Below, piece after piece: positions 19,877 to 27,910 of a stretch of DNA of 64,000 nt (its first letter is position 1; each line of letters begins with the position of its first letter). Under the pieces are notes generated by a model that saw nothing but the letters and a program-made list of their open reading frames with translations, ran no database searches and was not told the DNA's origin. The DNA comes from Qipengyuania flavescens (GTDB lineage: Bacteria; Pseudomonadota; Alphaproteobacteria; Sphingomonadales; Sphingomonadaceae): positions 62,001 through 126,000 of the forward strand of contig NZ_JARULD010000003.1 of assembly GCF_029688735.1 (NCBI RefSeq). Reading direction: 5' to 3'. The translations under genes were made by a program, and so were the position numbers.

Positions 19877-21108
19877 GGCTGGAACTCCGTATAGGTCAGT
19901 CGCAAGGTCGTCGCGGCTTCAACTGTCGCCTCCTCACGCTCAAGGATCTCGATTTGTAGGAGCGCCAGCGCCTTGATCGCTTCGATGACGTCCAGCAGTT
20001 CGGCGCGGTTTGCCGCGAAGCTGGCCCTTTCGAGATCAGCCCGGCTTTGGGCGAGGGGTAGCAACTCCTCCGTGGCTCGCTGCCACTGGCGGTATGCGCT
20101 GCGCCAAGCGGCAAGGTCGGCCTCGAATTGCGCTTGCAGTTCGCGCAAGCGATCAAGCTGAATTGCTTGCGCTGCGCTTGCTTCGGCTTCAGCAGCGGCA
20201 ATCCTCGGGTTCTGCCGCCTGCCCGCAAAGATGGGGAGCGTAATCGAGCCCATGACCGAGACGACATCACCGAACATCGGATCGCGCCTGCCATAGCTGA
20301 CATTGATGCCGAAATCGGGCCGCTTCTCCGACCGGGCAAGATCGATCCTCGCATCTGCCTGTCGAACCTGTGCGATAGCGAGAATGATATCGGGATTAAG
20401 CTCTAGGGTCGCCCGGAGTCGCTCGGCATCGACATCCGCCGCGGGGATAGCCCCGGTGGCAACTGCGCCTTGCACAGCAGCATATCGCGCCAACATGGCC
20501 CGTGCCGCGTCAAGGTCGCCTTCTAGGCGGGTCCGCATGTCCTCGACTTCCAGTACCGCACGGCGAATTTCGAGGCTCTCAGCCGGCCTGGCCGATCCCG
20601 CCGCAACGGCGCTCCGCGCCAAGGGCACCAGCCTTTCGATCTGCCTAAGTGCCTCATCGATAACATTCAGAGCCTGTTGGGTGTACGCGAGCGAAATCCA
20701 GGCCTCGCCTGCTCCAAGCCGAGCCGTGAGCTGCGCGCGGGTCAACTGCGCGGAAGCCAGATCTATATCGGCCACTGCCATGCGCGCTCTCGCATGGCGC
20801 TCCGCGAGATTGGGTATGTCCTGCTCCACACCGACCTGGATCTGGGTGGGCAGCTGCCGGTCGATCTCGAAGGCTGCCGGGCCTGCCACCGGAAGGTTCT
20901 GAATCCCAGCGCGGAGGCGAGGATCTGGTAGTTCGTCAGCTGCATCAGCGACGCTGCGACGTGCATCGAGCTGCAACTCCCGCGCTCGCACCTGTGGCTG
21001 TTCGCTAACGGCCGCTCTCAATGCCTCCTCGTAGCCGATTGACTGCGCGTAACTAGCTGGCGCCAAAGCCAGCAGGACCGGAAATGCGGTCCAGCAAATT
21101 TTCTGCAT
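19873..21108 (-). CDS. cusC: CusC-like outer-membrane channel (TolC family)
   Basis: 411 residues with a signal peptide (about 1-21, ending SYAQS) and two long helical repeats typical of outer-membrane efflux proteins, e.g. EEALRAAVSEQPQVRAREL and DLERASFAANRAELLDVIEA. It forms the exit duct of the CusCBA complex. First gene of the tightly packed cusCBA set; the 115 bases upstream hold no convincing sigma-70 promoter, so transcription may come from the CueR-type promoter at 22339-22369. Confidence 0.92.
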   Translation of the reverse strand: MQKICWTAFPVLLALAPASYAQSIGYEEALRAAVSEQPQVRARELQLDARRSVADAADELPDPRLRAGIQNLPVAGPAAFEIDRQLPTQIQVGVEQDIPNLAERHARARMAVADIDLASAQLTRAQLTARLGAGEAWISLAYTQQALNVIDEALRQIERLVPLARSAVAAGSARPAESLEIRRAVLEVEDMRTRLEGDLDAARAMLARYAAVQGAVATGAIPAADVDAERLRATLELNPDIILAIAQVRQADARIDLARSEKRPDFGINVSYGRRDPMFGDVVSVMGSITLPIFAGRRQNPRIAAAEAEASAAQAIQLDRLRELQAQFEADLAAWRSAYRQWQRATEELLPLAQSRADLERASFAANRAELLDVIEAIKALALLQIEILEREEATVEAATTLRLTYTEFQP

Positions 21109-21223
21109 GATTTCTAGATTCCGCTAGAGCGCGCGATATAAGCGCGGACGGAACAAACGACCATCGCTAGGCGCGACGGAAAATTCGTTCAGCTTCAGTA
21201 TGCAGGGCAGTCCCTGGCAATAC

Positions 21224-21583
21224 TCAGAATTGCTCTTGCGGGGGCGGCGGCTCGGGTCCTTGTTCAACGAGAGCCAAAGAATATGCGGCAAATGGGGTGA
21301 ACAACGAACGCACAGCAATTTTCGTACGTTCGCCTGATGGGGCTGTGATCATGGCCAGTGGAGCGATACAACCGAGGGCCACAAGGCAATCCAGGCGAAG
21401 ATTTTTGCACGGTCCGGGTTGGTCTTCCGAAGCGGTCGTAGCACCAGTCTCCATGCGCATCTCGTTACACGCCGCCTCGCTTCCCGCCGGTGCTTGCGGC
21501 ACCGCCGAGGCATGAGCGGCCGACTGGACAAAGAGTCCGCAAGCAATCAGAAAAATTCCAAGAGAGCGCAGTAACTGCATCAT
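21224..21583 (-). CDS. Small exported protein of unknown function
   Basis: 119 residues with a signal peptide or anchor (LLRSLGIFLIACGLFVQSAAHA, about 5-26) and a second hydrophobic stretch (about 66-80, CLVALGCIAPLAMI) flanked by paired Cys residues (C39, C59, C65, C72). The C-terminus is Pro/Glu-rich. The family is not recognised. It lies between the Met-rich protein and cusC on the same strand, a position where small accessory metal proteins are common, so a role in copper handling is possible but only inferred. Confidence 0.6.
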   Translation of the reverse strand: MMQLLRSLGIFLIACGLFVQSAAHASAVPQAPAGSEAACNEMRMETGATTASEDQPGPCKNLRLDCLVALGCIAPLAMITAPSGERTKIAVRSLFTPFAAYSLALVEQGPEPPPPQEQF

Positions 21584-21777
21584 CTAACTCTACGGGCGCA
21601 GCCGAGCCTCGACAAGCCTTCGGGATCTGTTGTGGTAGAAATCATAAATACGGTCCGCTTGCATGGGACATGAGATCAGCAGGATTCACCGATCATTGTT
21701 CGGATGGTGCCTGCCCCGCAGGGAGGCAGCAGGCTTAGGCGAAGACAATCTGGCAAATTGACGTGTGGTGCTCAGGA

Positions 21778-22119
21778 TTACCCTGCCTCTTCATTCGACA
21801 TCTGTTCCTGTTTCATCTTCATCATTTCATTGCAGTTGCGCATCATGTCCATCATTTGAGCGCGCATTTCCGGATCGTTCATCATCGCCATCATTTCAGC
21901 GCGCATCTCGGGGTTGTTCATCATCGCCATCATCCCGGACATGTCACCATCCATGTCCGACATTTCGCCCTGCATTGCACCATGCTCGTGGCTGCTCTCT
22001 TGGCCTTGCGAGCTCTCTTGTGGAGCGGGCTGATGATCGACTTGGGATTGCGCGGCCGCAGCTGTTGCGAGACCGGCGGTCGCCAAGGCTCCGAGCGCCG
22101 CTAATTTAAAACCATTCAT
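21778..22119 (-). CDS. Met-rich periplasmic copper-binding protein
   Basis: 113 residues from the ATG with AAAGGAAC upstream (an ATG 15 bases earlier lacks such a site). Signal peptide ending TAAAAQ, a Gln/Ser/His linker, then a Met-rich region with two tandem copies of a motif of the form MMAMMNNPEMRAE / MMAMMNDPEMRAQ, followed by MMDMMRNCNEMMKMKQEQM. Met clusters of this type bind Cu(I)/Ag(I). The gene is the first clear gene after a CueR-type promoter, so it is probably a copper-induced periplasmic sponge or chaperone. Confidence 0.8.
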   Translation of the reverse strand: MNGFKLAALGALATAGLATAAAAQSQVDHQPAPQESSQGQESSHEHGAMQGEMSDMDGDMSGMMAMMNNPEMRAEMMAMMNDPEMRAQMMDMMRNCNEMMKMKQEQMSNEEAG

Positions 22120-22147
22120 AAAAGTTCCTTTCATTGTTCCGATAAGT

Positions 22148-22270
22148 TCAGCTTTGCGTCGTAATGCGCAGGAACTGGAAGCGCGCGAACTTGCCGCTCA
22201 GGTCACCTGCCTGGGTCATCCGCACATATCTGGCTTGCATTTTTTCCAGGGCGGTGCGGCTTCTGGGCAT
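22148..22270 (-). CDS. Possible 40-residue small protein or gene remnant in the CueR-driven leader
   Basis: Open frame of 40 codons between the CueR-type promoter and the Met-rich gene, containing ALEKMQARYVRM and ending RITTQS. No ribosome site is visible before its ATG; the frame is open 30 bases further upstream without a better start. It could be a small copper-induced peptide, the tail of a lost gene, or untranslated leader. Shown because it would be transcribed from the predicted promoter. Confidence 0.25.
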   Translation of the reverse strand: MPRSRTALEKMQARYVRMTQAGDLSGKFARFQFLRITTQS

Positions 22271-22338
22271 GTCGGCGTCAATGCGCGGGAGTGCGCTTTC
22301 TTCTTATAACCTTTCTCCGCGAATCGAACATTACCCAA

Positions 22339-22369
22339 AAGATAGGGCTTCCCATCATGGGAAGGTCAA
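22339..22369 (-). promoter_or_regulatory. CueR-type promoter driving the Met-rich gene and cus operon
   Basis: Read on the minus strand: -35 TTGACC (22369-22364), exactly 19 bases, -10 TATCTT (22344-22339). The spacer holds a palindrome with 8-base arms, CTTCCCAT / ATGGGAAG around one base (22348-22364), matching the CueR operator type. Points toward 22119 and, further on, cusCBA. Confidence 0.85.
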
Positions 22370-22406
22370 GAGGGGCGTCAGAATAAAAATTGTCGGCGCA
22401 GGCTGT

Positions 22407-22435
22407 TTGCTTTCCTATCGTGGGAAAGTTATCCA
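22407..22435 (+). promoter_or_regulatory. Second CueR-type operator, over the cueR promoter
   Basis: Imperfect palindrome CTTTCC-TATCGTG-GGAAAG region (22410-22428) between a weak -35 TTGCTT (22407-22412) and -10 TATCCA (22430-22435), 7 bases before the cueR start. Likely autoregulation of cueR; the 17-base spacer would allow basal expression. Confidence 0.55.
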
Positions 22436-22441
22436 GCATGC

Positions 22442-22900
22442 ATGAGCCAACTGCACACAATTGGTGAGGCCGCCGCAGACAGTGGCGTGTCGGCCAAGAT
22501 GATCAGGCATTATGAGAAAATCGGTCTGATCGGAGCGGCCGAACGCACCGAAGCTGGCTATCGGCTTTACGGCCCTGCCGAAATACATACGCTGCGGTTC
22601 ATCCGCCGCGCCCGCAACCTTGGCTTTTCGGTAGATGATATCGTCGAATTGCTCGGTCTGTGGCACGACGAGAAAAGAGCCAGCAAGGATGTCCGGGAGG
22701 TTGCCGCCGGACACTTGGGTGCTCTGCGCGCCAAGGCGGCAGAAATTCTTTCCATGATCGACGCTCTTGAGCATCTTATCGCGGGTTGCACGAACGATGA
22801 CCGGCCAGATTGTCCTATTCTCAAAGATCTTTCCAACGATGCCAATCCTGCCTTAGCAAAAGAAGTCGGTCACAAGTTCGGATACCAGCGGGTCTGCTAA
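22442..22900 (+). CDS. cueR: CueR-type copper-responsive MerR regulator
   Basis: 152 residues: winged helix-turn-helix (IGEAAADSGVSAKMIRHYEK), coupling helices and a metal loop with C116 and C124 (AGCTNDDRPDCPIL). The place taken by a third Cys in divalent-metal sensors is Ser here, as in CueR, favouring Cu(I)/Ag(I). Divergent from the Met-rich gene, with a CueR operator in each direction. It probably activates the cus operon and, via a further site at 23350-23380, the CBS gene. It ends with an unusual terminal Cys. Confidence 0.92.
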   Translation: MSQLHTIGEAAADSGVSAKMIRHYEKIGLIGAAERTEAGYRLYGPAEIHTLRFIRRARNLGFSVDDIVELLGLWHDEKRASKDVREVAAGHLGALRAKAAEILSMIDALEHLIAGCTNDDRPDCPILKDLSNDANPALAKEVGHKFGYQRVC

Positions 22901-23219
22901 AAACAGAGTTGGCGCTGGTCTGTTCTCATGGTTCGCTTCATTTTTGGGTTGGACCAGCAATTGGCTGAGGACGCGTCCGACATTTGACCGGCGAGACACA
23001 TAAGACTCCTGGAGCGGGCCCGAAGGTGCTGCGTCGTTGTTCGCAAAACCTCAAGCTTGGCCAGTTTCGCGATTGCAGTTTTTTGCCAAGGCGTGGTCTG
23101 CCCGTTTGCGAAGTTTAATTCGCAACAAATCTCGGTGTCAGCTCTATTGAGTGGAACATATCCATTCGCTGAAACGATCTTTTCTCCAAGCTCCCGACCT
23201 TTTCCCATTCAGCCAATAT

Positions 23220-23244
23220 GAGGGGTTGGAGCAGATGGCTCGTA
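23220..23244 (+). promoter_or_regulatory. Predicted ECF sigma promoter, site 1
   Basis: GAGGGGTTGG with four G at 23222-23225, 15 bases, then CGTA at 23241-23244. Same arrangement as five other sites in the window. It faces the CBS gene but lies 214 bases before its start, further than the other sites (31-50 bases), so it may give a long leader. Confidence 0.55.
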
Positions 23245-23349
23245 CTGTAAGCGTGACCCATCAGAGACGCACCAAGAACAGCACCTGCGCGACCTCCTTG
23301 TGCGGTCCAGGTCGGCACCGAGTTCGCCAATTCGTCGCATGGAGGGGGC

Positions 23350-23380
23350 TTGACCTTCCAACGATGGGAACCGTTACCTT
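23350..23380 (+). promoter_or_regulatory. CueR-type promoter of the CBS/fusion genes
   Basis: -35 TTGACC (23350-23355), 19-base spacer with the half-palindrome CTTCC / GGGAAC, -10 TACCTT (23375-23380). Nearly the same core as the site at 22339-22369. Start codon of the CBS gene 79 bases downstream. Confidence 0.7.
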
Positions 23381-23458
23381 ATGATTTTCTATGATTTGAG
23401 CGAAGCTGCCCTGACGGGAAATGCTTTTGCACAGACCGACCGATGAAGGAGTGGAATT

Positions 23459-23902
23459 ATGCATGTTAAGGACATTATGACGAAGGATCCCGCCTGCTGC
23501 GACAAGGATGCGAGCGTACAGGATGCAGCGAAGCTCATGGTGGGAAACGACTGCGGAGAGATTCCTGTTGTTGATGACCAAGGCGGTCTGGTGGGTGTCG
23601 TCACAGATCGGGACATTTGCTGTCGCGTCGTAGCTGAAGGCAAGTCGCCCGACACCCCGGTGGGGGACATCATGACCCGTTCGGTTGTCACTGTCACGCT
23701 GGATACCGAGGTAGATGCATGTTGCTCCACGATGGAGAGCAACCAGGTCCGGCGCGTTCCCGTGATTGATGACGAAGGGAATTGCTGCGGCATGGTTTCC
23801 CAGGCTGATATTGCACGGTCCGGTGCCGATGCAAAGACCGCAGAACTCGTCGAGGAAATCTCCAAGCCATCTCAGGAAAAGGCCTCATCGGGTTGTTGCT
23901 AG
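23459..23902 (+). CDS. Two-CBS-domain protein with five Cys-Cys pairs
   Basis: 147 residues made of two CBS motifs (about 1-60 and 68-125; VVTDRDI and MVSQADIARS mark the ends). Strong AAGGAG site 7 bases before the ATG. CBS pairs bind adenosyl ligands and regulate partner proteins. This one is unusual in having Cys pairs at 13-14, 54-55, 88-89, 109-110 and 146-147 plus C32: eleven Cys in a cytoplasmic protein. Together with a CueR-type promoter this suggests copper binding or a redox/metal-switched CBS sensor, which is an inference. A terminator follows. Confidence 0.85.
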   Translation: MHVKDIMTKDPACCDKDASVQDAAKLMVGNDCGEIPVVDDQGGLVGVVTDRDICCRVVAEGKSPDTPVGDIMTRSVVTVTLDTEVDACCSTMESNQVRRVPVIDDEGNCCGMVSQADIARSGADAKTAELVEEISKPSQEKASSGCC

Positions 23903-23920
23903 TCCGAGGGCAGCTGCAGG

Positions 23921-23950
23921 ACCGTCCTCCCGCGAGGACGGTTCTGTCTT
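23921..23950 (+). terminator. Rho-independent-like terminator after the CBS gene
   Basis: Perfect 9-base stem ACCGTCCTC / GAGGACGGT with loop CCGC (23921-23942), followed by TCTGTCTT. Lies 19 bases after the CBS stop, so the fusion gene may be expressed by read-through or from its own promoter. Confidence 0.7.
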
Positions 23951-23987
23951 GAAGAGTAATCCCAAGATCAACGCGATGGAGTAGATT

Positions 23988-26573
23988 ATGGCTAGAGGCG
24001 TCGTCCTGATAACCGGTGCAAGCGGATACATTGGGCGCGCTTTGGTTGATCGGTTGAGCGACCAGTACCGCATCATCGGCCTCGATCGCTCGGTCGCGAA
24101 AGACGTTCCCGGACTAGAAGCCTCATACGCCATCGACCTCGCGGACGAAGCGTCGGTTGTCGACGCCTTGACCAATGTGCGTGCCGCGCATTCAAACACG
24201 ATTGCAGCTTGCATTCACCTGGCTGCCTATTTCGACATCACGGGCGAGCCAAACCCGCTGTACACCAATGTCAATGTTGAAGGGTCGCGCAGGCTGATTA
24301 CGGCACTGCAGGACTTCGATGTCGAACAGTTCATCTATGCAAGCTCGATGCTTGTACACGAGCCCAAACCGCTGCCGGGCGTACGTATCGACGAATCCAG
24401 TCCGCTTGGACCGACGTGGCCTTACCCTCAATCGAAGGCCGATGCGGAACAGGTACTGCGCGAGAACCGTGGCGACATTCCGGTTGTGTTCCTGCGGTTT
24501 GCCGGGGTCTACGACGACAAGGGGCATTCCGCCTTTCTCGCCGAACAGATTGCCGGCGTCTATGAGCACCGCGTGTCGGCGCATCTGTATCCGGGGATGT
24601 TGTGCGCTGCACAATCGGCACTGCATCTTGAAGATCTGATCAAGGCGGTCGAGCAGACTATCGCGCGTCGCGCTGACCTCGAGGACGATTTGCCGATACT
24701 TGTCGGCGAGCCCGAAACGCTGGGCTATGCCGAGATACAGGACATCGTCCATTGCCAGATCCACGGCAAGGAATGGACGACAGTGCGCATTCCAAAGAGC
24801 GTGGCGAAACTGGGCACGTGGGTTGAGGAAGAAGTCCTTGGCCATGAAGGCTTCGTCAAGCAGTGGATGGTCGATGACGCCAACGCCCATTACATTCTTG
24901 ATATTTCACGTGCCCGGAACCTGCTGGGGTGGGAGCCAGAGCACTCGCTCCGCGACACACTTCCGATCATCATCGACGCGTTGAAAGCCGACCCGCAGGA
25001 CTGGTATGAAACGAACAAGCTGAACACGTCCCGCGTGGCCTGGCATCCAAAGCGTTCGGACGCAGAGAAGACCGAACCGGCGCGACCTCAATCGCAAGAC
25101 ACCGATATAGCGCATGATGGGCACCAGATGGACGGCGACATGAACAATATGGACGGCGATATGCGGCATATGGACGGACCCCAGCGCGGTACCCGCTGGA
25201 CGCAGTTTGCTGTCATCGGACTCGGCCTCTGGCTTGCTGCAAGTCCGGGTGTTTATGACGTCGTATCCGCCGATACTGCCCGTGCGTCGGTCGTAGCGGT
25301 CACTCTTGAGCGGGGTTTGCCGTCGATCGAATGGCGGGCCAACGCTCTTGCTCTGAGCGATATGCTGAGCGGGATCGCATTGATGATTTTCGGCGCCATG
25401 TCGCTTTCGAAGCGTACCGCATGGCTAGGACAGTGGGCGACAGCCTTTATCGGTATCTGGCTGCTTTTCGCGCCCTTGTTCTTCTGGAGTCCGAGCGCGG
25501 CCCAATATCTGACCAATATGCTTGTCGGTACATTGGCAATCGCATTTTCCGTGCTGGTGCCGATGATGCCCGGAATGAGCATGGAAGGGATGATGGACAA
25601 GAAGTCCATCCCGCCCGGGTGGACCTACAGTCCCTCGACCGATGCCCAGCGATTCCCGATTGTTGCGATGGGCATTATCGGCCTTTTGATATCGCGCATG
25701 CTCACCTCCTACCAGCTTGGCCATATCGATATGGCGTGGGAGCCGTTTTTCTCCGGATTGCTCGCAGATCCCAAGAACGGTACAGAGGAAATCATCACTT
25801 CAGATGTATCCAAGGCCTGGCCGATCCCGGATGCCGGGCTTGGAGCGGTCAGCTATGTGCTTGAAATCCTGATGGCGGTCATGGGAACCCGCGCACGCTG
25901 GCGCACCATGCCGTGGATGGTCACCTTCTTCGGCATTCTGGTCATTCCGCTGGGTGTGGTGAGTATCTATTTCGTGATCATTCAGCCGATCGTGATCGGA
26001 ACGTGGAGTACGCCGGCGCTGATTGCTGCCCTTGCGATGCTTATCATGATCCCGTTCTCTCTCGATGAAGTCATCGCCATGGGGCAGTATCTCTACTGGT
26101 CGAAAAAGGAAGGAAAACCGCTCGTCCGAACCTTCTTCAAGGGCGGCGCGGTGGCACACGGCGAAATCGACGATACCGACTATATGACCGATGCGCGCTC
26201 GATCTGGAACAACACGGTGCGCGGCGTGACCTTCCCGTGGACCCTGATGGCCAGCACGGCTCTGGGAGCCTGGCTGATGCTGACAAGGATAACGCTTGGC
26301 AGCGAGGGGGCGATGGCCAACAGCGATCACGTGGTGGGTGCTTTGGTGATTACGGTGGCAATCATCGCGACTGCGGAAGTCGCGCGCACCCTGCGCTTCA
26401 TAAACGCTGCATTAGGTGCTTGGCTTGTCGCAGCGCCATTCCTCCTAGCGGGAGCGTCGTCTGCCGGAACGGTGGCGTCGGTTGCGGTCGGCCTGCTTTT
26501 GATCGGACTGAGCCTGCCTCAAGGCAAGCGTAGCGGTGAGCATTATGCTGGCTGGGATCGGTTTGTCGTATGA
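23988..26573 (+). CDS. NAD-dependent epimerase domain fused to VKOR-like and SPW-repeat membrane domains
   Basis: 861 residues. (a) Residues 1-335: extended short-chain dehydrogenase/epimerase with GASGYIGRAL (NAD site) and the active-site Tyr-Lys in WPYPQSKADAEQ. (b) Residues 375-400: Met/His/Asp linker (HQMDGDMNNMDGDMRHMDG), a possible metal site. (c) Residues 410-525: four helices with SPW-type repeats (GLWLAASPGVYD, GIWLLFAPLFFW). (d) Residues 550-720: region resembling the VKOR-like family (MPWMVTFFGILVIPLG, FSLDEVIAMGQYL), where the redox CxxC position reads S674-TP-A677. (e) Residues 765-850: further SPW-like helices. About twelve helices in all. Function unknown; expression with copper genes and the Met-rich linker point to envelope copper stress. 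Confidence 0.85.
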   Translation: MARGVVLITGASGYIGRALVDRLSDQYRIIGLDRSVAKDVPGLEASYAIDLADEASVVDALTNVRAAHSNTIAACIHLAAYFDITGEPNPLYTNVNVEGSRRLITALQDFDVEQFIYASSMLVHEPKPLPGVRIDESSPLGPTWPYPQSKADAEQVLRENRGDIPVVFLRFAGVYDDKGHSAFLAEQIAGVYEHRVSAHLYPGMLCAAQSALHLEDLIKAVEQTIARRADLEDDLPILVGEPETLGYAEIQDIVHCQIHGKEWTTVRIPKSVAKLGTWVEEEVLGHEGFVKQWMVDDANAHYILDISRARNLLGWEPEHSLRDTLPIIIDALKADPQDWYETNKLNTSRVAWHPKRSDAEKTEPARPQSQDTDIAHDGHQMDGDMNNMDGDMRHMDGPQRGTRWTQFAVIGLGLWLAASPGVYDVVSADTARASVVAVTLERGLPSIEWRANALALSDMLSGIALMIFGAMSLSKRTAWLGQWATAFIGIWLLFAPLFFWSPSAAQYLTNMLVGTLAIAFSVLVPMMPGMSMEGMMDKKSIPPGWTYSPSTDAQRFPIVAMGIIGLLISRMLTSYQLGHIDMAWEPFFSGLLADPKNGTEEIITSDVSKAWPIPDAGLGAVSYVLEILMAVMGTRARWRTMPWMVTFFGILVIPLGVVSIYFVIIQPIVIGTWSTPALIAALAMLIMIPFSLDEVIAMGQYLYWSKKEGKPLVRTFFKGGAVAHGEIDDTDYMTDARSIWNNTVRGVTFPWTLMASTALGAWLMLTRITLGSEGAMANSDHVVGALVITVAIIATAEVARTLRFINAALGAWLVAAPFLLAGASSAGTVASVAVGLLLIGLSLPQGKRSGEHYAGWDRFVV

Positions 26574-26709
26574 CCGGTTGACCCGAGCAAAGCGGATCTG
26601 GCGCTCGTCCTTTAGGAACAGGATGAAGACGAGGTCGGACCCGCATTCTTCTCAGAGCATCGCTAGAAATGTGCCCTGAGTACCCACAAAATAAGTAGGA
26701 GTATTTTAC

Positions 26710-27372
26710 ATGACCCTTTCAATTGGCTCGACAGCCCCCGATTTCACAGCCCAGACCACACAAGGAAACATTCACTTCCATGATTGGATGGGTGACAGCT
26801 GGGCAATCCTCTTTTCCCATCCCAAGGCATTTACACCGGTTTGCACGACCGAGCTTGGTTATATGGCCGGGCTTGGCGAGGAATTTGCCAAACGCAACAC
26901 CAAGATTATTGGCCTTTCGGTCGACAGCAGCCAGGATAATCGCGATTGGCTTCCCGATATCGAGGAGGTGAGTGGAAATAAGGTCGACTATCCCGTGGTC
27001 GGCGACAGCGACCTTCAGGTCGCCAAGCTTTATAATATGCTGCCGGCCGACGAAGCGGGTAATGCAGATGGGCGAACCGCAGCCGATAACGCCACCGTCC
27101 GCGCTGTCTATATCATCGGGCCAGACAAGAAAATTCGCGCCATGCTGCTTTATCCGATGAGCAGCGGGCGGAATTTCGATGAAGTGCTCCGGCTGCTGGA
27201 TTCGGTCCAACTCACCGAACGCAAGGGTGTAGCGACACCGGTTAATTGGCAGAAGGGTGATGATGTGATCATTCCGCCTTCCTTGTCGGACGAAGATGCG
27301 AAAGCCAAATATCCCGATGGCTGGGACGAAAAGAAACCGTATTTGCGTGTGATCCAAGAACCGATCGACTAA
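26710..27372 (+). CDS. 1-Cys peroxiredoxin (Prx6 type)
   Basis: 220 residues with the peroxidatic motif PKAFTPVCTTELG (Cys 45), the preserved Arg region (DNATVRAVYIIGPDKKIRA) and the long Prx6 C-terminal domain ending WDEKKPYLRVIQEP. It reduces hydroperoxides in the cytoplasm with an external thiol donor. The start ATG follows a GTAGGAG site. The 136 bases between the fusion gene and this gene contain no clear promoter. It probably protects against copper-generated peroxides. Confidence 0.95.
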   Translation: MTLSIGSTAPDFTAQTTQGNIHFHDWMGDSWAILFSHPKAFTPVCTTELGYMAGLGEEFAKRNTKIIGLSVDSSQDNRDWLPDIEEVSGNKVDYPVVGDSDLQVAKLYNMLPADEAGNADGRTAADNATVRAVYIIGPDKKIRAMLLYPMSSGRNFDEVLRLLDSVQLTERKGVATPVNWQKGDDVIIPPSLSDEDAKAKYPDGWDEKKPYLRVIQEPID

Positions 27373-27566
27373 TTGCGCGAACAGGTTGCCAGCAATTGCA
27401 TGTCGGCGTGAATAGAGCATGCTCATGCTAGAATTTGAGCGCGTCGCCACACCTGCGAGTGGATCTATCTGTTCGATATATAGATTGGCAAGAAGCGTAA
27501 GCGATTAGGTGTACGGTGAAACCAAATCCGGTCCTGATCGGTTTTCTCCTCGTTAATCGAATGGCT

Positions 27567-27628
27567 GCCCCACCTCCCCCTGAACCCTGCGGATCGCAGG
27601 TGTCCCGGGGCCGTTCAGGAACCCCGCG
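27567..27628 (+). repeat. Interspersed repeat copy A (about 62 bases)
   Basis: The segment from GCCCCACCTCCCCC to GGAACCCCGCG is matched by 44150-44213 at roughly 85-90 percent identity by eye, including a small hairpin CCTGCG-GAT-CGCAGG. In this copy the right end continues into a large inverted repeat (27618-27655). Confidence 0.75.
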
Positions 27629-27655
27629 CTTCACCCAAGCCTGGCGCGGGGTTCC
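27618..27655 (+). terminator. Strong hairpin, possible bidirectional terminator
   Basis: Twelve-base perfect stem GGAACCCCGCGC (27618-27629) / GCGCGGGGTTCC (27644-27655) with a 14-base loop; followed by GTCTCTC, not a clean T-run. It could end the peroxiredoxin transcript or be the palindromic half of the repeat element. Confidence 0.5.
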
Positions 27656-27910
27656 GTCTCTCAGGTACAATAGCTGTTGAGCGCGGCTATGTTGGTCAAA
27701 GGACTGCGGCGTCCGCCGAGCTTGGACACCTCAGCTGCGTGACGGGGTTGAGGAGCTGTCAGAAAGTTTGACGCAATTGACCTCGACCTTCATTTGGTGG
27801 AGGGCTATGCCACATCCGCGAAATACAATGAACCCTCGCGTGTGAAGCCTCTGTTCGAAAGAGTACTATGGCAGACCTATTTGAAGACTTCATATGGGTA
27901 AGGGCCGTTC

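Larger units (their letters stand above)
22901..23458. other. 558-base intergenic region with two predicted promoters
   Basis: No convincing gene in either strand: the short frames here lack ribosome sites and recognisable families. The right half carries an ECF-type promoter (23220-23244) and a CueR-type promoter (23350-23380), both facing the CBS gene. The left half (22901-23200) is AT-richer and shows nothing I can name. Confidence 0.6.
27373..27910. other. 538-base intergenic region holding a repeat and a strong hairpin
   Basis: Contains repeat copy A (27567-27628) and a 12-base-stem hairpin. The stretch 27756-27899 is an open frame on the plus strand (it contains IDLDLHLVEGY and ends QTYLKTSYG) but has no start codon with a ribosome site and no family I recognise; it may be a gene relic. 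No convincing gene elsewhere in the region. Confidence 0.5.

Noticed and set aside
22897..23208. Minus-strand frame of 103 codons in the gap after cueR
   Set aside because: No ribosome site, no family, mixed composition; the region carries promoters for the other strand.
27778..27818. TTGACC with a CCTTC / GGAGG element before the MerT-like gene, resembling a MerR operator
   Set aside because: Spacer and arms do not fit the 19-base rule, and it lies more than 90 bases from the gene.
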